Assembly: GCF_001642475.1 (NCBI RefSeq)
Contig: NW_019173996.1
Location: 62,001-126,000, forward strand
Source of the DNA: Fonsecaea monophora
Lineage: Eukaryota > Ascomycota > Eurotiomycetes > Chaetothyriales > Herpotrichiellaceae
Length of the DNA stretch: 64,000 bases
Reading direction: 5' to 3'
A model generated the notes under the pieces. The model saw only the letters and a list, made by a program, of their open reading frames with translations, was not told the DNA's origin and did no database searches. The first letter of the stretch is position 1; every line of letters begins with the position of its first letter. The translations under genes were made by a program, and so were the position numbers. Positions 1-11,937 of the stretch are shown one piece after another.

Positions 1-207
1 CTCATAGACGACCAGATCGAGATTGGACACTCGTTGGGGGAATCTGATGGCGGTCAAGACGCCCGAGAACCCGGCACCGATGCATATCACCTTGACAGGC
101 GGGAGGTCGTCAATGCAGTGGTCATACAGCGGCGGTAGGTGTCCCCGAGTATTCGCGTCATCGCTGTTAGACGTGGGAGCCTCCTTTCCTCGATCGTTGG
201 TTGTCAT
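1..207 (-). CDS. Flavin-containing monooxygenase, N-terminal fragment
   Basis: The start codon is at 205-207 on the minus strand and the frame is open for 69 codons to the left edge, so only the N-terminus is present. Residues 40-49 read VICIGAGFSG, a Rossmann GxGxxG dinucleotide-binding motif, and the segment ends in an LVVYE acidic strand end, as in the FAD-binding fold. The motif after a polar leader of about 38 residues is typical of fungal Baeyer-Villiger-type or other flavin monooxygenases, which use NADPH and O2 on ketones or related substrates. The next genes to the right are also oxidoreductases. The exact family cannot be settled because the NADPH motif and the rest of the protein lie outside the window. 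Confidence 0.7.
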   Translation of the reverse strand, partial: MTTNDRGKEAPTSNSDDANTRGHLPPLYDHCIDDLPPVKVICIGAGFSGVLTAIRFPQRVSNLDLVVYE

Positions 208-984
208 TTTGTCTAAAAGAAAGCAAGGCACTGGTTGTGAATACTGTGGTGGCTCAAACGGTTTGTCCTTTTTCGTCACCCAACTAACATATAGACACAG
301 TCTTTGTCTCTTGACGTCGTACTGACGGCGGCAATGCAAGACCGAGAAACTAAAAATGGGCGGAATGCTTCTCGGCCGGTTCGTCCGAGGTGATAAGTCG
401 CCCCCACCTACTCAAAAGGGTGGGGTGGTGTGTTCTAGGTATGCCCTGTTTTCTAAAATCCCGGGGACAGTTATGCACGGGTGGGGTCTCCGGAAAGCCT
501 CGTCTCGGACAATGGCGCTTTGTCATTGGCTGCGGAATTGTTGTATTTCCGCAGCGGGATGAAGTGGATAACGCCAAGCCCAGGGTGCCCCGGAGGGGAC
601 GGCAAACGGTCATGGGACGGAAAAACAAAGTGCAAGCTCTTGGGTACGGTAATGTATGCGTTATGGAGGGTCAGTGTGCCCTGGACAAAGTTCTTTCTTG
701 TACATTCGATCGTAGTGCCGTACAAGGTACAGGCAAACAAGGTCCCTACAACGAACGTCAAGATTTCGTCGCTCTGTGCTCCGCTGCGCTTTCATTCGCA
801 CGCGCCTCATCATGGGACGGTCTTTCAGCAGTAATCCCCTCTGATATTATCGTTTGCATCTTCCTGTATGCAATGCAGTGGTCGCCACGGGGTATGCACA
901 GGACTAACATAGAATTTTTCTCTTCCTGTAGCTACTTTCCGGTCATGCAAATTGTATTCCTGTTGAAGTGAACACAAATCAATG
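208..984. other. Intergenic, upstream of the monooxygenase
   Basis: This is presumably the promoter of the leftward monooxygenase and the 3' flank of the leftward SDR. A 193-codon open frame at 390-971 has no recognisable domain. I see no RNA gene or repeat. Confidence 0.5.
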
Positions 985-1800
985 TCAACGATCGATTGTC
1001 ATGCGGCACATGCAGGTCTTCAAGGGGGTATACTGACCACCGTCGCAAATCATACTCTGACCGGTAATGCGGTCTGAGTCCTTGCCAGCCAGGAAGCTGA
1101 CCAGGCCGGCAATATCCTCCGTTTGTAAATCCACCTGAAGAGCGCTAACTCGGTATGCCGACTTCTCGTACGCCTCGTCTATGTTCGAACTGCCCACGTT
1201 CTTACCCAGCTTCTCGGAGAATTGTTTTGACATATTCGTGGGCACTGAACCCGGGCAATATGCATTGGCTGTGATGCCGTGCTTACCCAGTTCCACGGCG
1301 CACGTCTGGGTGAAGCCCCGGACAGCCCACTTACTGGTACAGTATGCGGGACACTGGCCGCTAGGACGGAAGCCTGATATCGAACAGGCGGCGATGAGCT
1401 TCCCTCCTTTGCCTTGCTTGACCATCTGTCTCGCCGCAGTAGTGTGGCAGAGGAAGACGCCACGCAAGTTGACGGCCATGGTCCTCTCCCATCTTTCTAG
1501 ACTGATCTCCAGTACCGGCGTCGTGTCGAGGATGCCAGCGTTAGACACCATCACGTTCACCTCGCCAAAGACCTTGACTGTCTCAGCGACCATGGCCTCG
1601 ACCTGCTCTTGGTTGGACACGTCGACAGGAACGTAGTGAGCTTTTCTTCCCTTGGCTGTGATCTCCTCTACTACTTCCTGTGAAGCGGCCTGTTGCGGTG
1701 GAATGTCCGCTATCACGACGTTGAATCCATCATCTGCTAGGCGAAGGGCGATGGCTCGTCCAATACCTGAGGCAGCGCCGGTGACGATGGCAACTGGCAT
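985..1800 (-). CDS. Short-chain dehydrogenase/reductase (acetoin/diacetyl reductase-like)
   Basis: This is a single-exon protein of 271 residues with the classical SDR layout. It has the cofactor loop TGAASGIG at residues 7-14, an acidic D at the end of beta-2 (ADI at 31-33, favouring NAD), SNAG at 86-89, N111, and the catalytic Ser140, Tyr153 and Lys157 (YCTSK). The C-terminal CDGG block is normal, followed by a short cysteine-bearing tail. It should interconvert an alcohol and a ketone in the cytosol. The closest family by pattern is butanediol dehydrogenase/diacetyl reductase, but substrates of such enzymes are rarely predictable. It is divergent from the aldehyde dehydrogenase gene and the two probably share a promoter. 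Confidence 0.9.
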   Translation of the reverse strand: MPVAIVTGAASGIGRAIALRLADDGFNVVIADIPPQQAASQEVVEEITAKGRKAHYVPVDVSNQEQVEAMVAETVKVFGEVNVMVSNAGILDTTPVLEISLERWERTMAVNLRGVFLCHTTAARQMVKQGKGGKLIAACSISGFRPSGQCPAYCTSKWAVRGFTQTCAVELGKHGITANAYCPGSVPTNMSKQFSEKLGKNVGSSNIDEAYEKSAYRVSALQVDLQTEDIAGLVSFLAGKDSDRITGQSMICDGGQYTPLKTCMCRMTIDR

Positions 1801-2288
1801 GATGATATGTTGGAAGGAGTGAGGTTGAATAGCCGATTCGGTTTAATTGGGAGTGATCCGTCTGGGTAGAAGCGTCAAGACCGTAGTCAGCCTCAAGGTG
1901 ACAACACCTGGCCAAGACTGTAAAATAATCAAAGTTGCCCAGGGAAAACGGAATAGTGGTAATAGCCAGTAGAAGCCGGCTCATTGCTTTGTGCGTGACG
2001 CATGCCAGCGAATGGGCGAAAGTATCCGAATTTCCGAGACGCAGCGAAGAAGACTATCAGCCCTTTGCCCAACCTTAACTGGGTTGCGACGGATTCCCCA
2101 GGCCTGGAATTACTTGTCCGTTTGCACAATCTGGGACCAACAAGTAGGTTGGTAAAACAGCGCTGACAGTTCTTCCGAGAGAGACATGACATCGATGCCG
2201 AATCAACTTTCCTGACAGTCAACCATTGCTTCCGCTTCCCAGTTGGGTATCTTCATATAACCAGCGAAAGGAGGTCAGCTCATACACC
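1801..2288. promoter_or_regulatory. Divergent promoter between the SDR and ALDH genes
   Basis: The 488 bp separate two start codons pointing away from each other, so the promoters of both genes must lie here. I see no gene in it and no single convincing operator. Confidence 0.55.
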
Positions 2289-3843
2289 ATGACCGCCTCC
2301 CTGCAAAATGGCGCTTCTTACCCGAGCAACATCGAGACGCGGCTGTTCATCAACAACGAGTTTGTCCCTTCTCAGAGTGGCAAGAAGTTTGACGTGGTCA
2401 ATCCGGCTACAGAAAAAGTGACGGCATCGGTATCTGAAGCCGATGGAGCAGACGTTGACGCCGCCGTGCGAGCAGCAAAGACCGCATTTCCCGCATGGTC
2501 GGCGCTGAGTGGGTTTCAACGCGCGGGCTATTTCTACAAGTTGGCCGATCTCGTCGAGAGCAGCAATGATGAATTTGCGAAGCTAGAGGCCGTGAGCATG
2601 GGCAAACCGGTGGGAAAGTATAGTATGTCGCATTTGAACACAGTTGTGTGTATGAGGTACATGTTTTTTTTCTTTTTTGACTGACGATCTGGCAGCCGAG
2701 GGCACGAACATGGCCCGCTTCATCAGATACATGGCCGGTAAGGCGGCCGATGTCAAGGGAGAATCGTCGCTTCAGACGCCCAACTTTGTCAATTTCACCT
2801 TCCGGCAACCCTACGGCGTGTGTGCGGCCATCACCCCGTGGAATGCCCCAGTCACGGAATTGTTCTTCAAGGTCGCCCCCGCGGTGCTAGCAGGGAATAC
2901 TATCGTGGTTAAATCGTCGGAAAAGGCCCCCTTGACGAGCCTCCTAGTGGCCAAACTATGCCGGGAAGCTGGTATACCCGCCGGGGTGATCAACGTGCTG
3001 AGTGGGACGGGTCCGATCTGCGGCGCCGCGATAGCCTCACACATGGAGATTCGAAAGATTTCCTTTACGGGGTCCGCGAGGACGGGAAGAGCCATTAAGA
3101 GGGCCGCGCTGGAATCGAATCTGAAGCACGTCACGCTCGAATTGGGCGGCAAAAGTCCCCTCATCATCTTCGAAGACGCGGAGCTCGACAAGGCCGCCAG
3201 CGCCGCCGCCTTTTCGATCCTTTACAATTCAGGTCAGGTGTGTATCGCGAGTACCCGGATCTACGTGCACGCGTCTATCCTCGAGCGGTTCTGCCAACTT
3301 CTCGTCGCGGCTGTGAGGAAACAGGGTGGCAACCCCTCTGAAGGGAACGACCCGTTGGTGTCCACCACAGTCCGAGGCCCCCAAGCGGACAAGGGCCAAT
3401 TCGAGAGCATCATGACATACATCGCCGGGTCACGCAAGGCAGGTGATCAGATCCTGGTAGGCGGGGCCCGCGAAGGCGATCGAGGGTTCTACATACAGCC
3501 CACCATCATCTTGGAACCCGACGAGCACAGTGCCGTCATGCGGGAGGAGATTTTCGGTCCCGTGGCGTGCGTCCGCAGTTTTCAGACCGAGGAAGAGGTG
3601 CTCCGCCTCGCCAACGACACCGAGTACGGTTTGTACGCGAGTGCCTTCACGCGCGACCTGTCGCGGGCCATGCGCATGGCGCGGAGGTTGGAGTCCGGCA
3701 CCGTTGGCCTCAACTGTACCAGTCCGATGATGACGTTGGATATGCCCTTTGGCGGCATCAAGCAGAGCGGCGAGGGGAGAGAGAACGGCCAGCACGCTCT
3801 GGACGATTGGACCGAGCTGAAGACGGTTTATGTCGGGTTGTGA
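2289..3843 (+). CDS. NAD(P)-dependent aldehyde dehydrogenase
   Basis: There are two exons, 2289-2622 and 2696-3843, giving 493 residues, normal for the ALDH superfamily. The intron starts GTATGT and ends CTGGCAG, and joining it turns SMGKPVGKY into the expected helix TEGTNMARFIRY. The start ATG sits in a CACC context; an in-frame GTG-like extension upstream is ignored. The catalytic glutamate is in LELGGKSP (about residue 260) and the nucleophile in NSGQVCIA (Cys about 294). The NAD-site segments TPWNAP and FTGS are present, as is a C-terminal PFGGIKQSG. It oxidises an aldehyde to the acid, plausibly after the neighbouring alcohol dehydrogenase, with which it is convergent (171 bp between stops). 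Confidence 0.95.
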
Positions 3844-4014
3844 AGGAAAAAACGGGCACGAAAGCGTGGGGATCGATCAATGGATACATATAGAAGGAAG
3901 TAGGCAGTGCAAAGATGGTTCAGACTCAGACTCATTCTGCTTTGTAGAAAAAGGTACCCAGGTAATCCCGTATGCTTTATTTACTGTTCTATCACTCTAC
4001 CTTGACACAGCACT

Positions 4015-5411
4015 CTACTCCAACTTTGTCATGTCCAGCACGACACGACCTTGAATGCGTCCTGCGTGCATTTCGTCAAAGACCTAGATTTGAAAGTTCA
4101 CCAATGTCAGTCACTGAGTCAGTGAATCCGTACATAGGACCTCGCATCATATACCCCAGGTGTATTTTGGCTTTCGTGGGCTTCAAGAGTAGAGTCGCCA
4201 GAGACGAATACGCCACGAGATCGTAATGGTGATTTACAGAGCAAGACGAAGACAACGATGAGAAAAGGAGAGAGACACTCACCTGAGTCAGGTGGCTCAT
4301 TGGTCGAACCGTGACCTGGGGATCAATCTGGCCTCGAGAAAGTGGTTTCAGGCATTCGACTGCGTCTTTGCGGTTGCCGATCATGGTGCCTTTCATCCCT
4401 CACATTAGCTACACGCTTCCAGTCGAGAGAGAGATGATCGGAAAGTTGAGGGAAACCCTCAAAGACGGGGTCTAATTAGTTGATTTACTACTCACCCTTG
4501 ATAGTCAACCGGTTCATAATCATATTAGAAGGGACAGCACCCGCTATGGGCAGCGAGGAACCCTCAGGCAAGCCGACACACACGAGCGTACCACCATAGC
4601 GAACCAGGTCCAAGGCCTGATCGTACGATTTGGATGACGAGTTGCTTACGAGGATGGCGTGGGCACCGCCACCCGTGAGACTTTTTGCCTCGTCGGCCAG
4701 GGCCTTGTCGGCGCCCTCGCCGGTGAATTTCGTGAAGTCGAGAAAGGCATCGGCGCCGATCTTGCGACAAAAGTCCGCCTTGGAAGGGTGATCGATGGCC
4801 AGGACATGCAGGCCCATTGTCTTTGCGTACTGTGTCGCCAGCGAACCCAGGCCGCCACCACCTCCTGAGATGGCGACCCATTGGCCTGGACTCAGCTCGG
4901 CCCGCTGTAGGGCGACATAGACCGTGATGCCACCGCAAAGTAGAGGGGCGGCTTTGGCCGAGTCGACGCCATCCGGGATGGGCGTGGCGTATTGGGCGTT
5001 CGTGACAAGGTATTGCTGAAAGGTGCCTGGGTGACCCAGACCCGAGACTTTACGGAGCGTGCATTTGCTCTCGTAGCCGTACAGGCACATCTCGCAGGTC
5101 AGGCAGGATGAGGCGATCCATTTGATGCCCACGCGTTCGCCCAGTTGTCGTGCCGTGACCCCCGGCCCCAGCTTGACCACGACGCCGACGCCCTCGTGGC
5201 CGCCAACCTGGCCTTCGGGTAGACGGACATGGCCCAGTGTCTGTGTGGCCAGCGAGTAGTCCGTGTGGCAGACACCAGAATGTGTGATGCGGACTAGGAT
5301 TTCGCCGTCCTGCGGCTCTGGCACGTCGACGTCGATGATCTCGGTGGCTGTCGTGCCGGGGTTGGAGTATATGATGGCCTTGGCCTTTTTGGGCACCGTG
5401 AAATCGGACAT
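4015..5411 (-). CDS. Zinc-dependent alcohol dehydrogenase, ADH1 type
   Basis: The minus-strand exons are 5411-4496, 4389-4283 and 4083-4015, giving 363 residues. The introns have GTGAGT donors; the first ends in an AAG acceptor chosen because it gives the expected LTIKGTMIGNR. The catalytic zinc ligands are Cys48 (SGVCHTD) and His72-Glu73 (GGHE). Four cysteines at 103, 106, 109 and 117 form the structural zinc site. The NAD loop is SGGGGGLGS and the C-terminus ends GRIQGRVVLDM. It resembles yeast-type ADH, interconverting primary alcohols and aldehydes. Its position between the ALDH and cyclase genes suggests an alcohol-to-acid step in the same pathway. An upstream in-frame extension beyond 5411 is ignored because the family starts here. 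Confidence 0.93.
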
Positions 5412-5849
5412 GGTGAGATGAGGCGACCCTGAAGAGGGGATGAGAGTGAGTATATGGTATGTATATGGGTTGGGCCAGCAAGTGAGGCTTTTTGCTTGTG
5501 GACAGGACCTGTTCAAGCTCGCCAAGTGTAAAATAGAATCTCCCACTGTCTCTCACTATACGGAAAGGTGATCGAACCCTAACAATTAGGTGCCTAGGGT
5601 AGGGAAGGGGACCTGGAGCAAGCACCACCCAATGGCGGAGTAAATGGTGGAGAGCGATAATCAATTCCGTTCTATAGAGCCACACACGAAATTCCGGCAC
5701 ACACGAACCCGAGAAATGGCAAGGGCCCGGCTACCCCCTCAGGGCATCCGAGCTCCATATGCAGATCACCCACGTTGATACGAGAATATGTACCTACCGA
5801 GTAAAGGTTTTCACGAGTCAAGATAATATTCCTACTTGTGGTAAACAAT
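5412..5849. promoter_or_regulatory. Divergent promoter between the ADH and cyclase genes
   Basis: The 438 bp between opposite-facing start codons hold no gene and must carry both promoters. I could not pick out a convincing shared operator with the 1801-2288 region by eye. Confidence 0.5.
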
Positions 5850-7148
5850 ATGACGAGACCTGCATTTGAACATCTCCCTTTGCGTAAAGGCGACCCGCCC
5901 TTCTCCGCCTGGTCCCTGTACGGGCCGGACGACCAGTTGGGCACACTGAACATATTGACGCCAGACGTGGTGACAGCCGCGGCCAAAGAGATCACCACGG
6001 GTGTACGCATAGGTCTCGATGCCCCCGTGGACTATCTTGCCCGGCCTCCGCACGACAGGAAACCCTTGACACACACCGTCATCCACAAGGCTCCTCGAGC
6101 TGTGCACGACGACTTGCTCGACTTCAACACTCAGGTGGGTTATTTTAAGACCTTTTCACTACTGACAGCGACGCGTCCTCTCGCTGATGGACTACCGTCA
6201 CAGATATCGAGCCAGTGGGATGGATTCCGCCATTTCGGGTATCAAAGCCTGGGGCTGTTTTACAATGGTGCCAAAGTGTCGCAGTTGTCGGGGCCTGAAG
6301 CGACGGCGAATCTAGGAATGCACGGTATCACCACCTCTGTCACTCCGCATACTCCTCAACCTGCATGAACGGGTCGATGGATACAGGACCTGGGTGTTTC
6401 TAACATGAGACATCAAGCATGGTGTGCCCAGGGCATCGTCGGCCGCGGCGTCCTCCTAGACTACCTCCACTGGTCCGACTCCCAGGGTCAAACGTACGAC
6501 AAACTCGGCGACCACGCCATCACGGTCGAAGAACTCAAAGCCGTGGCTGAGTCACAGGGGGTCACCTTCAAAAAGGGCGACATTCTGCTCGTCCGCACAG
6601 GGTTCCACGCGGGTTACGAGACCTTGAGCGCCGAAGAGAAAATCAGCTGGAGTCATCAACACCCGACACGCCACGTCGGGGTCGAGACGTCGAGGAGCAT
6701 GGCGAAATGGCTCTGGGATTCCCAATTCAGCGCCTGTACCTCGGACGCCCCGGCCTTTGAAGCCATTCCGAAGCGGTCCACGGGGATTGACGATTTGTTC
6801 TTGCACGAGATTCTTTTGAGTGGTTGGGGGATGCCAATTGGTGAGTCCAGACTTCACCAACTTTGTGTCTGTATGATAGACGATACGAAACACCACGTCC
6901 AGAGAAGTCGAGGGTTCATATCAAAGGAGAAACACCAGCCAATGATGATCCTGATGATGATGATGATGTGAACAGGGAACGAATGCCAGTGTCAATTTGC
7001 TAATTTCTGGATAGGTGAAATGTGGAATCTGGAACAGCTCAGCCGACACTGCCACCAGACGAAACGATACACGTTCTTCCTGACCAGTATGCCACTGCAC
7101 GTTGTCGGTGCAGTCGGTAGCCCCTCTAACGCAGTGGCTATTTTTTGA
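5850..7148 (+). CDS. Cyclase-family metal-dependent hydrolase (PF04199 type)
   Basis: There are four exons, 5850-6134, 6204-6324, 6418-6840 and 7015-7148, giving 320 residues. The second intron ends in an AAG acceptor preceded by a perfect CTAAC branch site; that choice restores NLGMHAWCAQGIVGRGVLLDY, the family core. Other blocks are SAWSLYGPDDQLGTLN at the N-terminus, SQWDGFRHFG, KGDILLVRTGF and DAPAFEA. Relatives include kynurenine formamidase and bacterial putative cyclases, which hydrolyse amide or lactone bonds with a bound metal; fungal members like this are usually of unknown substrate. It may open or hydrolyse a ring or lactone formed earlier in the local pathway. The start is the ATG at 5850; the GTG four codons upstream is not used. 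Confidence 0.9.
6941..6969. repeat. ATG/TGA trinucleotide run inside an intron
   Basis: A short, slightly interrupted run of ATG units lies in the third intron of the cyclase gene. If the intron were retained it would add a string of methionines before a stop. Confidence 0.7.
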
Positions 7149-7919
7149 ACTGATGTATACCCAATTGTAGGGCATCCTTTGGTTTCTCTTGTGTTGTCAG
7201 CAATTGACGAATTATGCAGAGGACGAACATCCAACGTTGATAAGAACGCAATGAATGGTTCGTTCAAGCAAATATCGGGGTAGGGAAAAGTTATCCACTA
7301 GACCCCGAATCGGGATGCCAAATTCTCGAGGCTCTTTGTTGGTGTTGAAGATTCACCCGAGGATCTCTCGCAATGATTGCCTCACAGACGCCGGCTGATG
7401 AAACGGCTATCTGAGAGGCGCTGGTTGAGGGATCCGTGTGGCAGGAATCACGAGAGACCTTCCCTGACCACTGCTGTTTGTATATAAACAACCAGGCACC
7501 GCCTGAGGCTAGGCATAGACAGACCTATTCATAATCTTGAACAATTTGGGGGCAAGCAGTAGGAGAGGCCAGCCAAACGACCCTAGACGAGTGCCATTGG
7601 TACCTTGATATCAAAACTTAGGTAAGCTCCCAGAACCAATCGTAGCGAGTAACAAGTGGTGACCCGGCGGAATATGAGGGTTACCCACTAACCGGAAATA
7701 TCGTCATTGGAATTGGTGAGTTCCTTGCCTACCCGGGATTGAGGGCACCTCCCAAGTTAAAGGTGAAGTAGCACTGGCGCGGGGTGCAAGGCTCCAAACC
7801 AAGTCGACGGACCACAAGGAATAGAGTCCATTCACTGAGCACTCTTATAAGTTTGTCCGGCCTTGATCTTGTTTGAACCTTATCCGAGAGGCATACGAAA
7901 ACATTGGCTGTCGTACAAA
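7149..7919. other. Intergenic between the cyclase and second SDR genes
   Basis: The interval contains the cyclase 3' flank and the SDR promoter. The only structure noted is a small palindrome, CCCGAATCGGG, near 7304-7314. No gene is seen. Confidence 0.5.
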
Positions 7920-8737
7920 ATGGATGGCAAAGTGATCGCTATTACCGGTGGATCGAGTGGTATTGGCAAGGCGACTGCCAGAATCCTGGCGTCAAGAGGC
8001 GCCAAACTCAGCATCGCCGACTGGAATGCCACCTCGTTGGCTCAGTTGTCGGCCGAGTTCTCCTCCCAGTACCCCGACTTCCTTTACACGCAACTGGACG
8101 TCACCCAGCGTGCGAAAGTGGACGACTGGATCGCACAGACGGTCCAGCACTTCGGACGTTTAGACGGCGCCGCTAATTGTGCAGGCGTGACCGGCCGTAC
8201 GAACGACCGGATGCCCTTGACAGAGGTCGATGATGAACATTGGGATGTTGCCATTGGCGTGAACCTCACTGGTATGACGATCTTTACAACGCCCCCCCTC
8301 CCCCTCCCTGTGACCCCAGAGGTATTCGAGCTCTGAATGACATACGTGGACAAGGCACAATGGCTTGTCTCCGAGCGCAGTTGCGAGCTATTGTCGATGG
8401 AGGTAGTATTGTCTCGATTGCCTCCGTGGCTGGTCTGGAGGGCATCGCAGGGATCTCACCGTATTGTGCGGCAAAGCATGGCATTATCGGCTTGACGCGG
8501 TCGGCAGCCAAGGAGGTTGCGCAGCGTCAGATTCGTGTCAACGCCGTGGCTCCAGGCACCATCAATACGCCTCTGTATCAAGACTCGATGAACGGTATAG
8601 CCGTGCCGCCTTCATGTCCTATGGGACGCGTGGCCGAGCCGCAAGAAGTGGCGGCGATACTCACATGGCTGTTGGGACCGGAAAGCACATTCGTGACAGG
8701 GTCGGTGTACACGGTGGATGGCGGCTGGCATTGTTGA
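7920..8737 (+). CDS. Short-chain dehydrogenase/reductase, FabG-like
   Basis: There are two exons, 7920-8271 and 8355-8737, giving 244 residues, the standard classical-SDR length. The intron begins GTATGA and ends in an AAG acceptor that joins VNLTG to TMACLRAQL. The cofactor loop is TGGSSGIG at residues 9-16, followed by an acidic D in SIADWN (NAD preference), NCAG, the catalytic Ser in VSIASVAG and YCAAK. The C-terminus is a normal TVDGGW block. It is a 3-oxoacyl or alcohol dehydrogenase of unknown substrate. The start is MDGKVIAITGG; the longer upstream frame lacks an ATG. Confidence 0.9.
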
Positions 8738-9335
8738 TTTTCACAAGATTAGGTCTATGTGGCTCAACTGAAACAGTCACATTAGCAAGATAAGAACAAT
8801 CTTGGAGAAATGATGCATTCATCATCAAGAAATTGCCTCGGTGGATTTGCGTGATGATGCCCGCCGACGATAATGCAGACTCTGGCGATATCTTGAGATG
8901 TTCTCGTGCGATACATGGCATCCTCGTATCAGTCATCGAGTATTCGTCGTCTTGATGTGTCGCTATCCCCTTGCTGTCTGGCATAAAACTGTGTGTTCTG
9001 AGTAGTATGATTTGATCATAGGACGGAATTGACACACGGAAAAGGAAAATATACATAGCAACGTGATTGTCGGGGTGACTAACAGAGTTTGCGAGGGCCA
9101 GGCCCTCAGAGCTATCGGCGCTAGTACGATGTACTCGGTATAATTACCTCCTGTAATTCCTTGATTAGGTAGTAACTCGTCTGCTCGTATATAGTCGACT
9201 AGTCCTGGAGTTGCTCCATTGAGTCCCGATCAATACTCATCCGCAACCTGAACCTGATACTCCCGCCACGGGCAACTTTTGAGATCGTGGATCCAATTTT
9301 TCAAAGCTAGTGAGTGAGCGAGTGAGTGGCTGAGA
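8738..9335. other. Intergenic between the second SDR and AtuA genes
   Basis: The interval contains the AtuA-gene promoter. A copy of the recurrent 9-mer TACTCGGTA is at 9132-9140. No gene is seen. Confidence 0.5.
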
Positions 9336-11550
9336 ATGGCGGGATCGACATCGAGATGGTCTGCCCGAGGCACGCGGCCAGTCAGGGTCGCCAATTGTTC
9401 TGGTGGAAGAAGTCAGTGTCTCTGTCCCTGTCTTACTGGCGTTTGAATCCGATACTCTCTCTGCAACCATACTCGACTTTTCTGACTTGACGAACTTCAA
9501 GATGACCCTGGCTACCAGATGCGGCGCCAAGCGGAACAAGGGGATGTGGATTTCATCACGGGAGACTACCTTGCGGGTACGCGAAAGCTGTTCAGCACCG
9601 GTATCCCTCGCTCGTACTGAACCAATACAGAGGTGAGCTTGGCGGAAAATGCCGAGGCAATGCGCGCCGGACAGCACGATGGCTGGTTCTCTACATGCTG
9701 GGATGGCATCGAGCAGAGTCTAGACATCGTCGCGGAGAAGAACATCAAGATCATCGTCAATGGAGGAGGGTTGAATCCTCGTGGTCTCGCGGAAAAGGTC
9801 CAGCGGCTGGTAAGGACAACTTCGCCGACTGCCACATCTACATTACACTGCTGCTGATGGTTACGATGTTGCAGGTCGGCGAGAAAGGATACCTCATCAA
9901 CGTTGCGTTCGTGTCTGGTGATGACGTGTTGCCTGAAATCAAGAATCAGCTTCAACAGACAGGAGAGTTACCACCACATCTCGACTCCGAGAACACCGAA
10001 GTCCGCCTCGATGAACGGACGCTGACGTTTCGAGACATGAACCGTAAGCCGCTCGTCGCTGCAAACGCTTACCTAGGTGCTCGAGCCATCCTCGCGGCCC
10101 TCGACGTTGGAGCGGATATCATTATTTGCGGCCGTGTGGCCGATGCGTCCCCAGTCATCGCCGCGGCGTGGTGGTGGCATGGTTGGCGAGCGACCGACTA
10201 TGACCAGCTGGCCGGGGCACTACTTGCTGGCCACCTCATCGAGTGTTCCGGATACGTGACGGGGGGCAACTTCTCGGGATTCGACGCCTTTGACCTGGAC
10301 CTGCTGGTCGACATCCCATTTGGAATCGCCGAGATCGCCAAGGACGGCAGCTGCGTGACCACTATGCATGACACGGGAAAAGGGGTGATCAATGTCGACG
10401 TAGTTCGTTGTCAACTACTGTACGAGCTGCAGGGCGCGATCTATCTCAACAGCGACGTTTCGGCTGACCTTACGAATGTGAAACTAGAGCAGGATGGGAA
10501 AAACCGCGTCCGTGTCACCGGCGTCAGGGGTAGTCCACCACCAGCCACGACAAAACTGGGTATCTTCTACCGTGGTGGGTATCAGTGTCAACTGCTGCTC
10601 AATGCCACAGGCTACAATACGGCACTCAAGTGGAAATTGCTAGAGAAACAGGTCAAGTACGTCCTCAAGCAGAAAGGAAAGCTGGAGGACTTTGACGTGA
10701 TCGACTTTCAAGTGTGAGTTATATCACCCTATTCCCTGACTCGTTGATCCAGTAGTGACAGCGGGATTATGCAGCGTCGGAACACCTCAAGCAAACCCGC
10801 GCACTCAACTGAATAGTACCACATACTGTCGCATATTCGCTCAGGCAAGCGATGAGGCCACAGTGGCGTGCCTTCGAGCCGCGTGGGCTGAATTCGTTAT
10901 GCAACATTTCTCTGGTTAGTCCGTCCATAATGTGCTTCCACACCAAAGAACTAATTCTTGACGGTGATACAGGTCTTCATTACGCTCTAGATTTCCGTAG
11001 CGCAGCTCCAATGCGCTACATCGCATATTATCCAGCGTTGTATCCACAGAATTCTCTCAAGGAGTTTGCCCATATCTTGAAACCCGACGGCTCGATTGGC
11101 CAAACTCTACCTGCGGGCCATCCACCCCAGTATGAAGCCATCGAGAAGAGAACAAACTTCGACACGGAACCAACGTTTGTCCCCTCGAGAACCGAGACCA
11201 AAGTTGTCCGTCTAGGCGACGTGGCCCTCGGCCGATCCGGCGACAAGGGCGCCAACATCAACTTTGGCATTTTCCCCAGGGCGTCCAAGATCTGGCCTTG
11301 GTTCCAGGGCTTCATGTCTCGGGCCCGTCTACGAGAATTGATCGGCGACGACTGGCGGGACAGATATTTCATCGAGAGAATGGAGTTCCCGGGCATCCAG
11401 TCGGTGCATTTTGTGGTTTATGGCATTCTGGATCGCGGTTCGAGCAGCACCGTCGCCTTGGACAATCTGGGTAAAGGCTTCGCAGACTTTATCCGGGATA
11501 AATGGGTGGAAGTTCCCGTGGAGATTTTGGACCAGTTATCATCATCATGA
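9336..11550 (+). CDS. AtuA-family protein (acyclic terpene utilisation, DUF1446)
   Basis: Seven exons are inferred: 9336-9411, 9502-9576, 9631-9809, 9875-10713, 10775-10914, 10973-11550, where the first donor (9412 or 9403) is the only uncertain boundary. That is six exons as listed, giving about 628 residues. The N-terminal domain runs from VRVANC through DVDFITGDYLAE and IIVNGGGLNPRGLAEKVQ; CGRVADAS and SGYVTGGNFSGF are further family blocks. The C-terminal RLGDVALGRSGDKGANIN begins the small domain that follows AtuA in fungal and bacterial homologues. AtuA is essential for growth on citronellol and geraniol in Pseudomonas, but its biochemical reaction is not established. Its place between SDR and flavoprotein genes supports a role in a catabolic pathway via acyl intermediates. 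Confidence 0.9.
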
Positions 11551-11937
11551 TAGAAGCTATAAAAAAAAACCATCTGTAAAGCTCTCTTGGGCTTTTTGTT
11601 GGACGGGGCTTTCAACACGTCCTGGAACCACCGGGAAAAGCTCATCATACGCGGAGTTATGGTGGCTGCAGGAGCGGAAACCACATTTGTACCGATACCA
11701 CCACCCCAAACACCACCACCGCTTCCCCCTTTTCCGATCGGATGGCTGAATTCCGCATACGGCCAAGGTGTTTTACATGTTGATAAGACACAGATGTACA
11801 CATACATAAAAACAAGCTGCACATTGATAGATTTACATATCCCAGAGTCTGTCGACGTCGATCCTTGTTTAGATTAATAAAGCCAAGGTGAATAGTCGAC
11901 GTCATTATTTACTTTTGTGGCCCCTCAGCCCTTCACC
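11551..11937. other. Short intergenic spacer, AtuA to flavoprotein
   Basis: The two genes run in tandem, so this 387 bp holds the AtuA 3' end and the flavoprotein promoter. No other feature is seen. Confidence 0.5.

Noticed and set aside
390..971. 193-codon open frame left of the first SDR
   Set aside because: No domain, no splice partner and low-quality composition; it overlaps similar frames on both strands.
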